Shown one piece after another: positions 1-5,787 of a stretch of DNA of 9,966 nt. Each line of letters begins with the position of its first letter. The stretch's first letter is position 1. The notes beneath the pieces were generated by a model. It made no database searches and was not told the DNA's origin. It was given only the letters and a program-made list of their open reading frames with translations. The DNA comes from Thermohalobaculum sp964467005 (GTDB lineage Bacteria; Pseudomonadota; Alphaproteobacteria; Rhodobacterales; Rhodobacteraceae), in assembly GCA_964467005.1 (NCBI GenBank), contig CAYXPI010000138.1, forward strand, positions 1 through 9,966, given 5' to 3'. The translations under genes and the position numbers were made by a program.

Positions 1-102
1 ATGTCGGACGAGGCGGCGATGCGCGAGACCGCCCGGCGCCACGTGGCGATGGTGAAATGCGCGATGCGCGCCCTGACCGAGGTGTTCGGTCCGCAGGTCT
101 GA
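1..102 (+). CDS. 3' end of an unidentified protein-coding gene (partial)
   Basis: The first frame is open from the window edge to a TGA at 100-102. It gives 33 residues ending in ALTEVFGPQV. In 31 of 33 codons the third base is G or C, as in the real genes of this window, which is the main reason to call it coding. An ATG falls on base 1, but with no upstream sequence it cannot be told whether that is a start or an internal Met. The peptide looks helical and basic and I recognise no family. After the stop, another frame carries coding-like codons as far as a TGA at 171-173 (ending KALVDKSKN), so the true C-terminus may lie there if a frameshift is present. Confidence 0.35.
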   Translation: MSDEAAMRETARRHVAMVKCAMRALTEVFGPQV

Positions 103-213
103 CTGGCGAGGGTCTCCGCCGCATGATGCCCTGGATCAAGGCCAAGGCTCTCGTCGACAAATCCAAGAACTGAGCCGCCGCGCCCGGTCGTCGCCAAGTG
201 CCGAGGCGCGCCC

Positions 214-696
214 TCACTCCGGCGGCGGCGCGCCGGACTGGTTTGCCTTGAGCGCGTCGATCTCCTTTCGCAGCTCCTCGCGCTCCTTCTCGAGCTCGTC
301 CATCCGCTGCTGGGTCGCGGCGGTCATGTCCCTGGCCTGGTTCTCGGCGGTGCGGTTGCCGAAATAATATCCCATGACCGTGGTGAACCCCGCCGCGATG
401 ATCAGGCTGAGATTTGACAGAAGCTCGATATAGGGGTTCGCCGCCGCGTCGTCCGGGCTTCGCTCCTCGACGATCTTGTCGATGGTCTTCCCGTCCTCGG
501 CATACTCCGTCACCACCTTGGTCGCCGGAGTGTCATAGTTTTGCGCCGCATAGGCGACGAAGAGCACCACGGCGCCGAGCAGGATAATGACGGAGAATGT
601 CACGCGCGCCGTCGTTTTGTCCCGGAAGGTGTTGGGCCGCGATGTGGTGAAGACGTAGTCGCTGAGTCTTTGCCAAAATGTCGCTCGCTCGGCCAT
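214..696 (-). CDS. Small two-helix membrane protein with C-terminal coiled coil, function unknown
   Basis: This is a 160-residue protein of no family I recognise. A hydrophobic helix spans about residues 32-51 (VTFSVIILLGAVVLFVAYA). A polar loop of about 40 residues follows, then a second helix at about 91-112 ending in GYYFGNR. Residues about 117-151 are rich in Glu, Lys, Arg and Leu with heptad-like spacing (ELEKEREELRKEIDALK), a probable short coiled coil, before a Pro-rich end. Topology suggests a hairpin in the inner membrane with the coiled coil in the cytoplasm and the loop in the periplasm. The start is the ATG at 696, with AAGGAG eight bases upstream. A TTG at 714 in the same frame would add six residues but lies on top of that ribosome site. 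It is divergent from the next gene across a 128-bp gap. Confidence 0.75.
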   Translation of the reverse strand: MAERATFWQRLSDYVFTTSRPNTFRDKTTARVTFSVIILLGAVVLFVAYAAQNYDTPATKVVTEYAEDGKTIDKIVEERSPDDAAANPYIELLSNLSLIIAAGFTTVMGYYFGNRTAENQARDMTAATQQRMDELEKEREELRKEIDALKANQSGAPPPE

Positions 697-740
697 CGAT
701 AAGCTCCTTGCCAAGAATTCAATCTAATCTGAACTGTCGA

Positions 741-754
741 GAATCGGTCGATTC
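741..754. promoter_or_regulatory. Inverted repeat in divergent promoter region (candidate operator, paired GANTC sites)
   Basis: GAATCGGTCGATTC has 6-bp arms around a GT centre, in the 128-bp space between the divergent genes at 696 and 825. Each arm contains a GANTC site (GAATC and GATTC), the target of the CcrM methylase in Alphaproteobacteria. Whether a regulator or methylation acts here is inference. The repeat is short enough to arise by chance. Confidence 0.25.
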
Positions 755-824
755 CCCACCGAATGATGCCATCATCCGGGGGCGTGGCAACCGGAGAAGC
801 GGTCGACATAGATCGGAGAGCTGG

Positions 825-1181
825 ATGCGGCGGGCTTGGATGCTGCTCTTGGGGGCGATCGCGGTGGGGTACTACGCTGTCGCGACCGTGGTCTCCACGC
901 TCACGCTGGAGGATCTGGCGCGCCGGCCGGTGACCGGGTTCGTGCGCGAGTCGGCGCACCCCGCCCTCGGCACGCCCATGATCGAGCGGCTCGATCTGCG
1001 GGTGGAAGACGATTTCTTCGGCAATCAGGCCGAGGGCACCGCGCGGCCGCTCGGCGGGGTCGGCACGCTTCTCGGCTATCGTCGGCGGTTTCTCACGCCC
1101 GGGGGCGGGGAGATCTCCTGCCTCCACATTCTCCGCTGGATGGCCTGCGACAGCGGCTGGGAGGCCCAGCGCGCGCCCTAG
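825..1181 (+). CDS. Small membrane-anchored protein, function unknown
   Basis: A 118-residue protein. Residues about 4-25 are hydrophobic after an MRR start, which suits an uncleaved signal anchor or a signal peptide. The remaining roughly 90 residues would then lie in the periplasm. They are mixed in composition, with motifs such as DDFFGNQAEGT and two cysteines (Cys99 and Cys108) that could form a disulfide. I recognise no family. The ATG at 825 is chosen because GGAG lies six bases upstream and the hydrophobic segment begins right after it. The same frame is open from 678, but the extra part is Ser/Arg/Asn-rich and overlaps the neighbouring gene. Codon usage is fully typical of the window. 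The TAG stop is shared with the convergent DUF2189 gene. Confidence 0.7.
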   Translation: MRRAWMLLLGAIAVGYYAVATVVSTLTLEDLARRPVTGFVRESAHPALGTPMIERLDLRVEDDFFGNQAEGTARPLGGVGTLLGYRRRFLTPGGGEISCLHILRWMACDSGWEAQRAP

Positions 1182-1975
1182 CCCGGCACCAGCCGGCGAT
1201 AGAGATGCCAGGACGCATGGCCGAGCACGGGCAGCGCCAGGACGAGGCCGAGGAAGGCGGGTGCCGAGGCCACCGCGAGGGCCGCGCCGATGAGCGCGCC
1301 CCAGGCGAACAGCACCGTCGGGCTCGCGATCACCGCCTTGAAGGAGAGCACCATCGCGGTGATGAAATCCGCGTCCCGGTCGAGCAGGAACGGGAAGGCG
1401 AGCACCGACAGGCAGAAGGCCACGCCCGCGAAGAACGCGCCGAAGAGATGTCCGACGATCAGGAAGGAGAGCCCGTGCGAGGTGGTGAAGAGCTGGTCCG
1501 CGAGGTCCCAGAACCGGTCGACCGAGGCGGAGAAGAAGATCGCCCAGAGCATGATGCCCACCCGGCTCCAAACCGCCAGCCAGAACATGAGGATAAAGCC
1601 GTGATAGATGATCTGCTTGCGCGCGGTGCGTGCGATCATGCCCGGAACCTCGGCCCATCCCAGGCGCTCGCCCGCCTCGCGGCGCCGTGAGATCTCGTAG
1701 AGGATCACCGCGGCGAAGGGGCCGATGAGGGCGAAGCCGGCCACCACGGGGAAGGAGAGGCCTCGATACTCCTTGAGATCCAGCACCCAAAGAAGCAGCC
1801 ACCCGCCGGCGGCGTAGAGGAGCCCCACCGCGGCGCCCAGCATCGGGGCGGCCTTGAAATCCTGCCAGCCGGCCGCGAGGGCCGCGGAGAGATCCTCCCA
1901 CGTGGCCGCGCGCACCTCCGGAACCCCGTCCGCCGAGCGCCAGGGGCCCTCCCGCCCGTCCGTTGCGCTGGTCAT
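1178..1975 (-). CDS. DUF2189 family integral membrane protein
   Basis: This 265-residue multi-spanning inner-membrane protein fits the DUF2189 family, which is common in Proteobacteria and has no assigned function. Family-like features are GWQDFKAAPMLG (about 37-48), FALIGPFAAVILYEISRRRE (81-100), FPFLLDRDADFITAM (194-208) and the ending LALPVLGHASWHLYRRL. About six hydrophobic helices are visible, near residues 46-66, 74-94, 123-149, 168-198, 220-236 and 237-252. The start at 1975 follows GGAGGAGGGAGAGCCC, a strong ribosome site. Its TAG stop overlaps the opposite stop of the small membrane protein in CTAG (1178-1181). It is divergent from the VOC gene across 167 bp. Family assignment is fairly sure; function is open. 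Confidence 0.9.
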   Translation of the reverse strand: MTSATDGREGPWRSADGVPEVRAATWEDLSAALAAGWQDFKAAPMLGAAVGLLYAAGGWLLLWVLDLKEYRGLSFPVVAGFALIGPFAAVILYEISRRREAGERLGWAEVPGMIARTARKQIIYHGFILMFWLAVWSRVGIMLWAIFFSASVDRFWDLADQLFTTSHGLSFLIVGHLFGAFFAGVAFCLSVLAFPFLLDRDADFITAMVLSFKAVIASPTVLFAWGALIGAALAVASAPAFLGLVLALPVLGHASWHLYRRLVPG

Positions 1976-2142
1976 GGGCTCTCCCTCCTCCGGTCTTCCG
2001 CCGATGCTGCAGGATCGCCGGGAGCGCCCGCGCCGCGCAAGCCCCTTCCGGGACCGAAGGCCGCACCCGCGGCGATCTGCGCGCCGGGCGCTTCCCTGGA
2101 GCCCCGCGCCTCGGATACTCTCTGAACCGAAGGAGACCGCGC

Positions 2143-2574
2143 ATGTCGGCCGAGACCCTCGACACCCCGAGAGACAGCCACGCCGCCGCCAGCGGGCGCC
2201 TCGTGGGCGCGAGCCCGATCGTGCCCGTGCGCCGGGTGGCCAAGAGCCTCGGCTTTTACACCGAGGTCCTGGGCTTTCATCTCAAGGAGCGCAATCCGGA
2301 CCTCACCTTCGCCTATCTCGCACGCGGGCAGGCCGGGATCATCCTTCTCGACCTCGGCGACGCGCAGGCGCTGCGCGCCACGGCGGACTATCTTAGCGCC
2401 TATTTCTGGGTCGAGGGGGTGGGGGCCTTTTACCGAGAGATCGAGGGACAGCTTCTCCGCCTCGGCGAGCGGCGGGTGCGCCCCCTTTTCCGGAAGCCCG
2501 ACGGGCGCGAGGAGTTCCATGTGCGCGACCCGGACGGCTTTCTCCTCTTCTTCGGCGAGGCCATGCGCGGTTGA
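2143..2574 (+). CDS. VOC (glyoxalase / bleomycin-resistance fold) superfamily protein
   Basis: A 143-residue single-domain protein with the hallmarks of the vicinal-oxygen-chelate fold. RRVAKSLGFYTEVLGFHLKE (30-49) matches the usual S.xFYt..LGF signature. The C-terminal EEFHVRDPDGFLLFFGE (123-139) matches the DPDG..l.f.E strand pair. The usual first metal-ligand His of glyoxalase-type enzymes is not seen in the first strand (SPIVPV), so it may be a binding or resistance-type member rather than a metal enzyme. The substrate cannot be told. The ATG at 2143 has AAGGAG seven bases upstream; the longer frame from 1963 has no such support. The first 20 residues are a polar extension. The radical SAM gene follows 79 bp downstream on the same strand, so co-transcription is possible. 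Confidence 0.87.
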   Translation: MSAETLDTPRDSHAAASGRLVGASPIVPVRRVAKSLGFYTEVLGFHLKERNPDLTFAYLARGQAGIILLDLGDAQALRATADYLSAYFWVEGVGAFYREIEGQLLRLGERRVRPLFRKPDGREEFHVRDPDGFLLFFGEAMRG

Positions 2575-2596
2575 CGCCTCATCACACGCCTGTCGA

Positions 2597-2625
2597 TTGA
2601 CACCCCTGCGCGGTTGCCTCCATTT
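2597..2625 (+). promoter_or_regulatory. Candidate sigma-70 promoter for the radical SAM gene
   Basis: A perfect -35 hexamer TTGACA lies at 2597-2602, in the gap between the VOC and radical SAM genes. At 16 to 18 bases downstream only weak -10 matches exist (TCCATT, CCATTT). The start codon is at 2654, so transcription would begin close to 2632. The -35 is seen directly; the promoter call is inference. Confidence 0.35.
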
Positions 2626-2643
2626 CAGACGCCAAGATGGAGG
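2617..2643 (+). promoter_or_regulatory. Possible RNA hairpin covering the ribosome binding site of the radical SAM gene
   Basis: CCTCCAT (2617-2623) is the exact reverse complement of ATGGAGG (2637-2643). A G-U and a U-A pair extend the stem to nine base pairs around a nine-base loop. The 3' arm holds GGAGG, the Shine-Dalgarno sequence for the ATG at 2654. An mRNA starting upstream of 2617, such as read-through from the VOC gene, could therefore have this site masked. Transcripts starting at about 2632 would lack the 5' arm. Confidence 0.4.
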
Positions 2644-2653
2644 ATTGGTCGAG

Positions 2654-3604
2654 ATGAGCACCAGCGTCACCCCCGCGCCGCGGCGCAAGTTTTCCGACCC
2701 CCACCGGACCGCAACGGGCGAACCCCGGGCGCGCGTGGCGCTCGACCGGCTGGAGACGCTCTGGTTCAACACCGGCACGCTCTGCAACATCGAGTGCGCC
2801 AACTGCTACATCCTCTCGAGCCCGACCAACGACGCGCTCGTCTATCTTTCGGCGTCGGAGGTCGTGAGCTATCTCGACGAGATCGCCGAGCTCGGCCTGC
2901 CGACCCGCGAGATCGGGTTCACCGGCGGCGAGCCCTTCATGAACCCGGAAATGCCGGAGATCCTCGAGGCCGCGCTTGCCCGCGGGTTCGAGGTGCTGGT
3001 GCTCACCAACGCGATGCGGCCGATGATGCGCCCCCGGGTGCAGGCGGCGCTCGAGCGTTTGGTCCATGCTCATGGAGACCGGCTCACCCTGCGCGTGTCC
3101 CTCGACCATCACTCCGCCGAGCAGCACGATCGGGAGCGCGGCGCGGGCGCCTTCGCGGCCTCGCTCGAGGGCATGCGCTGGCTCGGCTCCATCGGCGCGC
3201 GTATGGCGGTCGCGGCGCGCTCACTTTGGGGCGAGACGGCGGAGGCGACGGCGGCGGGCTTCCGCGCGCTCTGCGCGCGGGAGGGGATCGGGATCGACCT
3301 CGACGCGCCGGGTGCCTTGGTCGTGTTCCCGGAGATGGATCTCAGCGCCGAGGTCCCGGAGATCACCACCGCCTGCTGGGACATCCTCGGCAAGCGGCCG
3401 TCCGACGTGATGTGCGCCACCTCGCGCATGGTCGTGAAGCGCCGCGGGGCTGCGCGTCCGGCGGTGCTGTCCTGCACGCTCCTGGCCTACGAGCCCGCCT
3501 TCGAGCTCGGGCCCCGGCTGGCGGACGCTCAAGGCTCGGTGGCGCTCAACCACCCCCATTGCGCCAAGTTCTGCGTGCTGGGCGGGGCGAGCTGCTCCGG
3601 CTGA
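2654..3604 (+). CDS. Radical SAM protein with C-terminal cysteine-rich segment
   Basis: A 316-residue radical SAM enzyme of unknown substrate. Cys44, Cys48 and Cys51 in CNIECANC form the CX3CX2C motif that binds the [4Fe-4S] cluster used to cleave S-adenosylmethionine. GFTGGEPFMNP (88-98) is the SAM-contacting GGE motif. LVLTNAMRP and RVSLDHH match later strands of the barrel. More cysteines occur at 241, 254 and 274 and in the tail HCAKFCVLGGASCSG (303, 307, 314), which suggests a second, Twitch/SPASM-like Fe-S cluster. The ATG at 2654 is chosen because GGAGG lies ten bases upstream; the frame is open from 2519 but that part overlaps the VOC gene. No precursor peptide or partner enzyme is visible nearby. 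The reaction is not predictable from the sequence. Confidence 0.9.
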   Translation: MSTSVTPAPRRKFSDPHRTATGEPRARVALDRLETLWFNTGTLCNIECANCYILSSPTNDALVYLSASEVVSYLDEIAELGLPTREIGFTGGEPFMNPEMPEILEAALARGFEVLVLTNAMRPMMRPRVQAALERLVHAHGDRLTLRVSLDHHSAEQHDRERGAGAFAASLEGMRWLGSIGARMAVAARSLWGETAEATAAGFRALCAREGIGIDLDAPGALVVFPEMDLSAEVPEITTACWDILGKRPSDVMCATSRMVVKRRGAARPAVLSCTLLAYEPAFELGPRLADAQGSVALNHPHCAKFCVLGGASCSG

Positions 3605-3609
3605 CCTTG

Positions 3610-3638
3610 AAAAAGAGTGAGGCGGCCGAAGCCGCCTC
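3610..3638 (-). terminator. Rho-independent terminator with UUCG loop (minus strand)
   Basis: An 8-bp perfect stem, GAGGCGGC/GCCGCCTC (3619-3626 with 3631-3638), closes the four-base loop CGAA on plus, which is UUCG on minus. Read on the minus strand it is followed by ACTCTTTTT, a U-tract. It therefore ends minus-strand transcripts such as mlaA-ispA or a small RNA. On plus it lies just after the radical SAM stop but lacks a following U-tract, so it would be a weak terminator there. Confidence 0.75.
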
Positions 3639-3746
3639 TGACAGGATCGCCCCGGCTGTGGAGGTCAGGGCCGTGCGGCCGGTCGGCGTCTCGGCGCAGC
3701 CTGGAGGGTTGGCGGCTGCGGTCCGACCGATGACCGATCTTCCATG
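3610..3746 (-). ncRNA. Candidate small RNA or structured ispA 3' UTR
   Basis: On the minus strand, TTGAAA (3776-3781) and TATTCC (3753-3758) lie 17 bases apart as a weak promoter-like pair. Downstream, before the UUCG terminator, are further hairpins. One is CGCAGCC/GGCTGCG (3714-3720 with 3695-3701) with a loop containing AACCCTCC, an anti-Shine-Dalgarno-like sequence. Another is CGGTC/GACCG (3732-3736 with 3719-3723). No convincing protein frame covers the interval. It may be an independent RNA of about 137 bases or only the long 3' end of the ispA message; the sequence does not decide. It matches no RNA family I can name. Confidence 0.25.
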
Positions 3747-3881
3747 CACAAAGGAATAGGGCAGCGCGCGCCACATTTCAAACACATTTGACGCGGGTCG
3801 CGGTCGAATTTGGCTCCGAGATCCGTAAGCCCTTGACTTGGAGAGAAAAGAATATGGCTTGATTGAGGCGGAAGGCCCGGG

Positions 3882-4829
3882 TCAGGACCGTCGCTCCACC
3901 GAGAAGCGGGCGGCCGCCGCGAGAGGTCCGGCCGCCGGGCCGAAGGGCGCCAGCTCCGCTTCGGCCAGGTCCACGAGCTCGCACGCGCGCGCCCGGGCGC
4001 CGTCGATCCCCAGGATGTCGACGAAGGTGGCCTTGCCGGCGCCCCTGTCCTTGCCCACGCGCTTGCCGGTCTCGGCCTCGCTGCCAGTGACGTCGAGGAG
4101 ATCGTCCGCGATCTGAAACGCCTCGCCGAGCGCCCGGGCATAGGACCGGATCCGGCCGATCTCGCTCTCGCTCGCCCCGCCGAGACAGGCCCCCATCTCC
4201 GCCGAAACCTCGATGAGCGCCCCGGTCTTCAGCGCTTGCAACCGAGTGACGCCCGCGGCGTCGAGCGGGGTCTCGGAGCTCTCGGCGCCGAGATCGAGAG
4301 CCTGGCCGCCGACCATGCCCGCCGCCCCCGCGGCCTGCGCCAGGCGGAGGCACAAGCGCGCGCGCACGGCGCCGTCCGCATGAGTCGCGGGATCGGCCAG
4401 GATCTCGAAGGCGAGGGTTTGGAGCGCGTCACCGGCCAGGATGGCCGTGGCCTCGTCCCAGGCCTTGTGGACGGTGGGCTTGCCCCGGCGCATGTCGTCG
4501 TCGTCCATCGCGGGAAGGTCGTCATGCACGAGGCTGTAGGCGTGCAGGCATTCCGCCGCGGCGCCCGCGCGAACCGGTCCCGCCCCTTCGGCCCCGAAGA
4601 GCGCGCCGGCCTCGATCGCGAGGAACGCGCGGAGCCGTTTGCCGCCGCCGAGCGTCGCGTAGCGCATCGCAGCGATGAGCGCGTCCTCGCCCGGGCCCCC
4701 GCCTTCCGCTGGCAGAAGCCGGGCGAGCGCGCTCTCCACGGCGGCGGCGTGGGCGGCGAGCCGCTCGTGAAACGTGGCCCGCTGATCCGGCACGCTGGTG
4801 CTCCGCACCTCGAACTCGGCCTCGGCCAT
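3882..4829 (-). CDS. ispA: Farnesyl diphosphate synthase / short-chain polyprenyl synthetase (IspA-type)
   Basis: A 315-residue trans-prenyltransferase that condenses isopentenyl diphosphate with allylic diphosphates, most likely giving C15 farnesyl diphosphate for quinone, undecaprenyl and other isoprenoid synthesis. The key sites are present: GGGKRLR (61-67), the first Asp-rich motif DDLPAMDDDD (103-112) with the insertion typical of bacterial FPP synthases, RRGKPTVH (114-121), GDA (133-135), KTG (201-203), the second Asp-rich motif DDLLD (242-246) and GKDRGAGKAT (259-268). Tyr at the fifth position before the first motif (AYSLVHDD) is as in E. coli IspA and fits a C15 product. The start at 4829 has GGAG about eight bases upstream. 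It follows mlaA by 23 bp on the same strand. The usual alphaproteobacterial neighbours xseB and dxs are absent. Confidence 0.92.
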   Translation of the reverse strand: MAEAEFEVRSTSVPDQRATFHERLAAHAAAVESALARLLPAEGGGPGEDALIAAMRYATLGGGKRLRAFLAIEAGALFGAEGAGPVRAGAAAECLHAYSLVHDDLPAMDDDDMRRGKPTVHKAWDEATAILAGDALQTLAFEILADPATHADGAVRARLCLRLAQAAGAAGMVGGQALDLGAESSETPLDAAGVTRLQALKTGALIEVSAEMGACLGGASESEIGRIRSYARALGEAFQIADDLLDVTGSEAETGKRVGKDRGAGKATFVDILGIDGARARACELVDLAEAELAPFGPAAGPLAAAARFSVERRS

Positions 4830-4852
4830 CTCGGTCTCCGTCGTCTCGTCCG

Positions 4853-5614
4853 TCAGTTGGTCGGCTCCTCATCGAAGATATCGGGCAGGCTCTCATCCGC
4901 GTCCTCGCCGAGGAGCAGCGCGTCCCGCCGTTGCAGATACACGGCTCTCAGACTCACATAACTGTTCTCGCTGTTATAGAGAACCTCGTCGATGACGTCC
5001 GCGTTGCGCGCGCGGCTGTTGATGATGTCGGATGCGTTCAGAACGGGGTTGAACACATTCAACGCGTTCACATCCAGGAAACCGGTGTAGGTGAGGGGGT
5101 TGAGCGCCGTGTCCCCCGCGAAGCCGCCGACGCCGCGGGTGGTGGTGGGCCCAAGGAGAGGCAGCACGAGATAAGCGCCCTCCGGCACGCCGTAGGTGCC
5201 GAGGGTCAGCGCGAAATCGGTGTCTTCCTTCGGAAGGCCGAACTCGGTGGCGGGGTCGAGGAGCCCGCCGGCGCCGATCACCGTGTTGATCGTGAAGCGC
5301 CCGAGGGCGCCGCCCGCACGTTCCACATCCCCTTGCAGGAGGTAGTTGGCGAAGTCGTTCACCGTGTCGATATGGTTGATGGCGTTGGTCAGGAGCACCT
5401 GGATAACCGTGGGCGTGACCGCATCATAGGCTTGGCTGACCGGGCGCAGCACAAACCGGTCCGCGCGGACGTTGAAGTTGTGGATCGCCTCGTTCATGTC
5501 GCGGTAAGGGTCGCGCGCTTCGAAGCTGGCGCCGGGTCCCGCGCCGGCGCAGGCCGAGAGGGTGAGCGCCGCGGCCAATAGGCCGGCGCGGCGGGAAAAG
5601 AGGGAGAGGCGCAT
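4853..5614 (-). CDS. mlaA: MlaA (VacJ) family outer-membrane lipoprotein
   Basis: A 253-residue lipoprotein. The signal peptide (MRLSLFSRRAGLLAAALTLSAC) ends in the lipobox LSAC, with Cys22 as the lipidated residue. Conserved MlaA blocks follow: DPYRDMNEAIHNFN (35-48), RFTINTVIGAGGLLDPA (106-122), DTDFALTLGTYGVPEGAYLV (131-150), LPLLGPTTTRGVGG (151-164) and SYVSLRAVYLQRRDALL (218-234). Length matches the family (about 250). MlaA forms a ring-shaped channel in the inner leaflet of the outer membrane that removes misplaced phospholipids and hands them to MlaC. The ATG at 5614 has GGAG about eight bases upstream; the open frame beyond it lacks support. It leads an operon with ispA and is divergent from the MMPL-mlaC-like operon. 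Confidence 0.95.
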   Translation of the reverse strand: MRLSLFSRRAGLLAAALTLSACAGAGPGASFEARDPYRDMNEAIHNFNVRADRFVLRPVSQAYDAVTPTVIQVLLTNAINHIDTVNDFANYLLQGDVERAGGALGRFTINTVIGAGGLLDPATEFGLPKEDTDFALTLGTYGVPEGAYLVLPLLGPTTTRGVGGFAGDTALNPLTYTGFLDVNALNVFNPVLNASDIINSRARNADVIDEVLYNSENSYVSLRAVYLQRRDALLLGEDADESLPDIFDEEPTN

Positions 5615-5787
5615 GACGGGGCTCCGGTTTTTTCGCGGCGCGAGCGGGTCTGGACAGGTGCGGGCGCCGGCCCATGCCCGCCCGACACAGCCCACCCCGA
5701 TCTCGGTCGCGAGACTAGACTGCGCGGGTGGGGGTCTCAAGCGGTTCGCCCGTGTCCGGTGGCTTTCGGTGCGTCGAGCGAGTCGGC

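Noticed and set aside
600..2243. A 547-codon open frame on the minus strand
   Set aside because: It crosses the membrane-anchored protein, DUF2189 and VOC genes in another frame, is very Arg/Gly/Ala/Pro-rich, and shows no family motif: a shadow frame of GC-rich DNA.
3546..3785. A short minus-strand frame beginning MFEMWRALPYSF between the radical SAM gene and ispA
   Set aside because: It reads through the UUCG terminator hairpin and into the radical SAM gene, and I see no good ribosome site. Better explained as untranslated or RNA sequence.
3834..3860. TTGACT and TATGGC on plus as a promoter
   Set aside because: They are only 14 bases apart and no plus-strand gene follows; ispA is antisense downstream.
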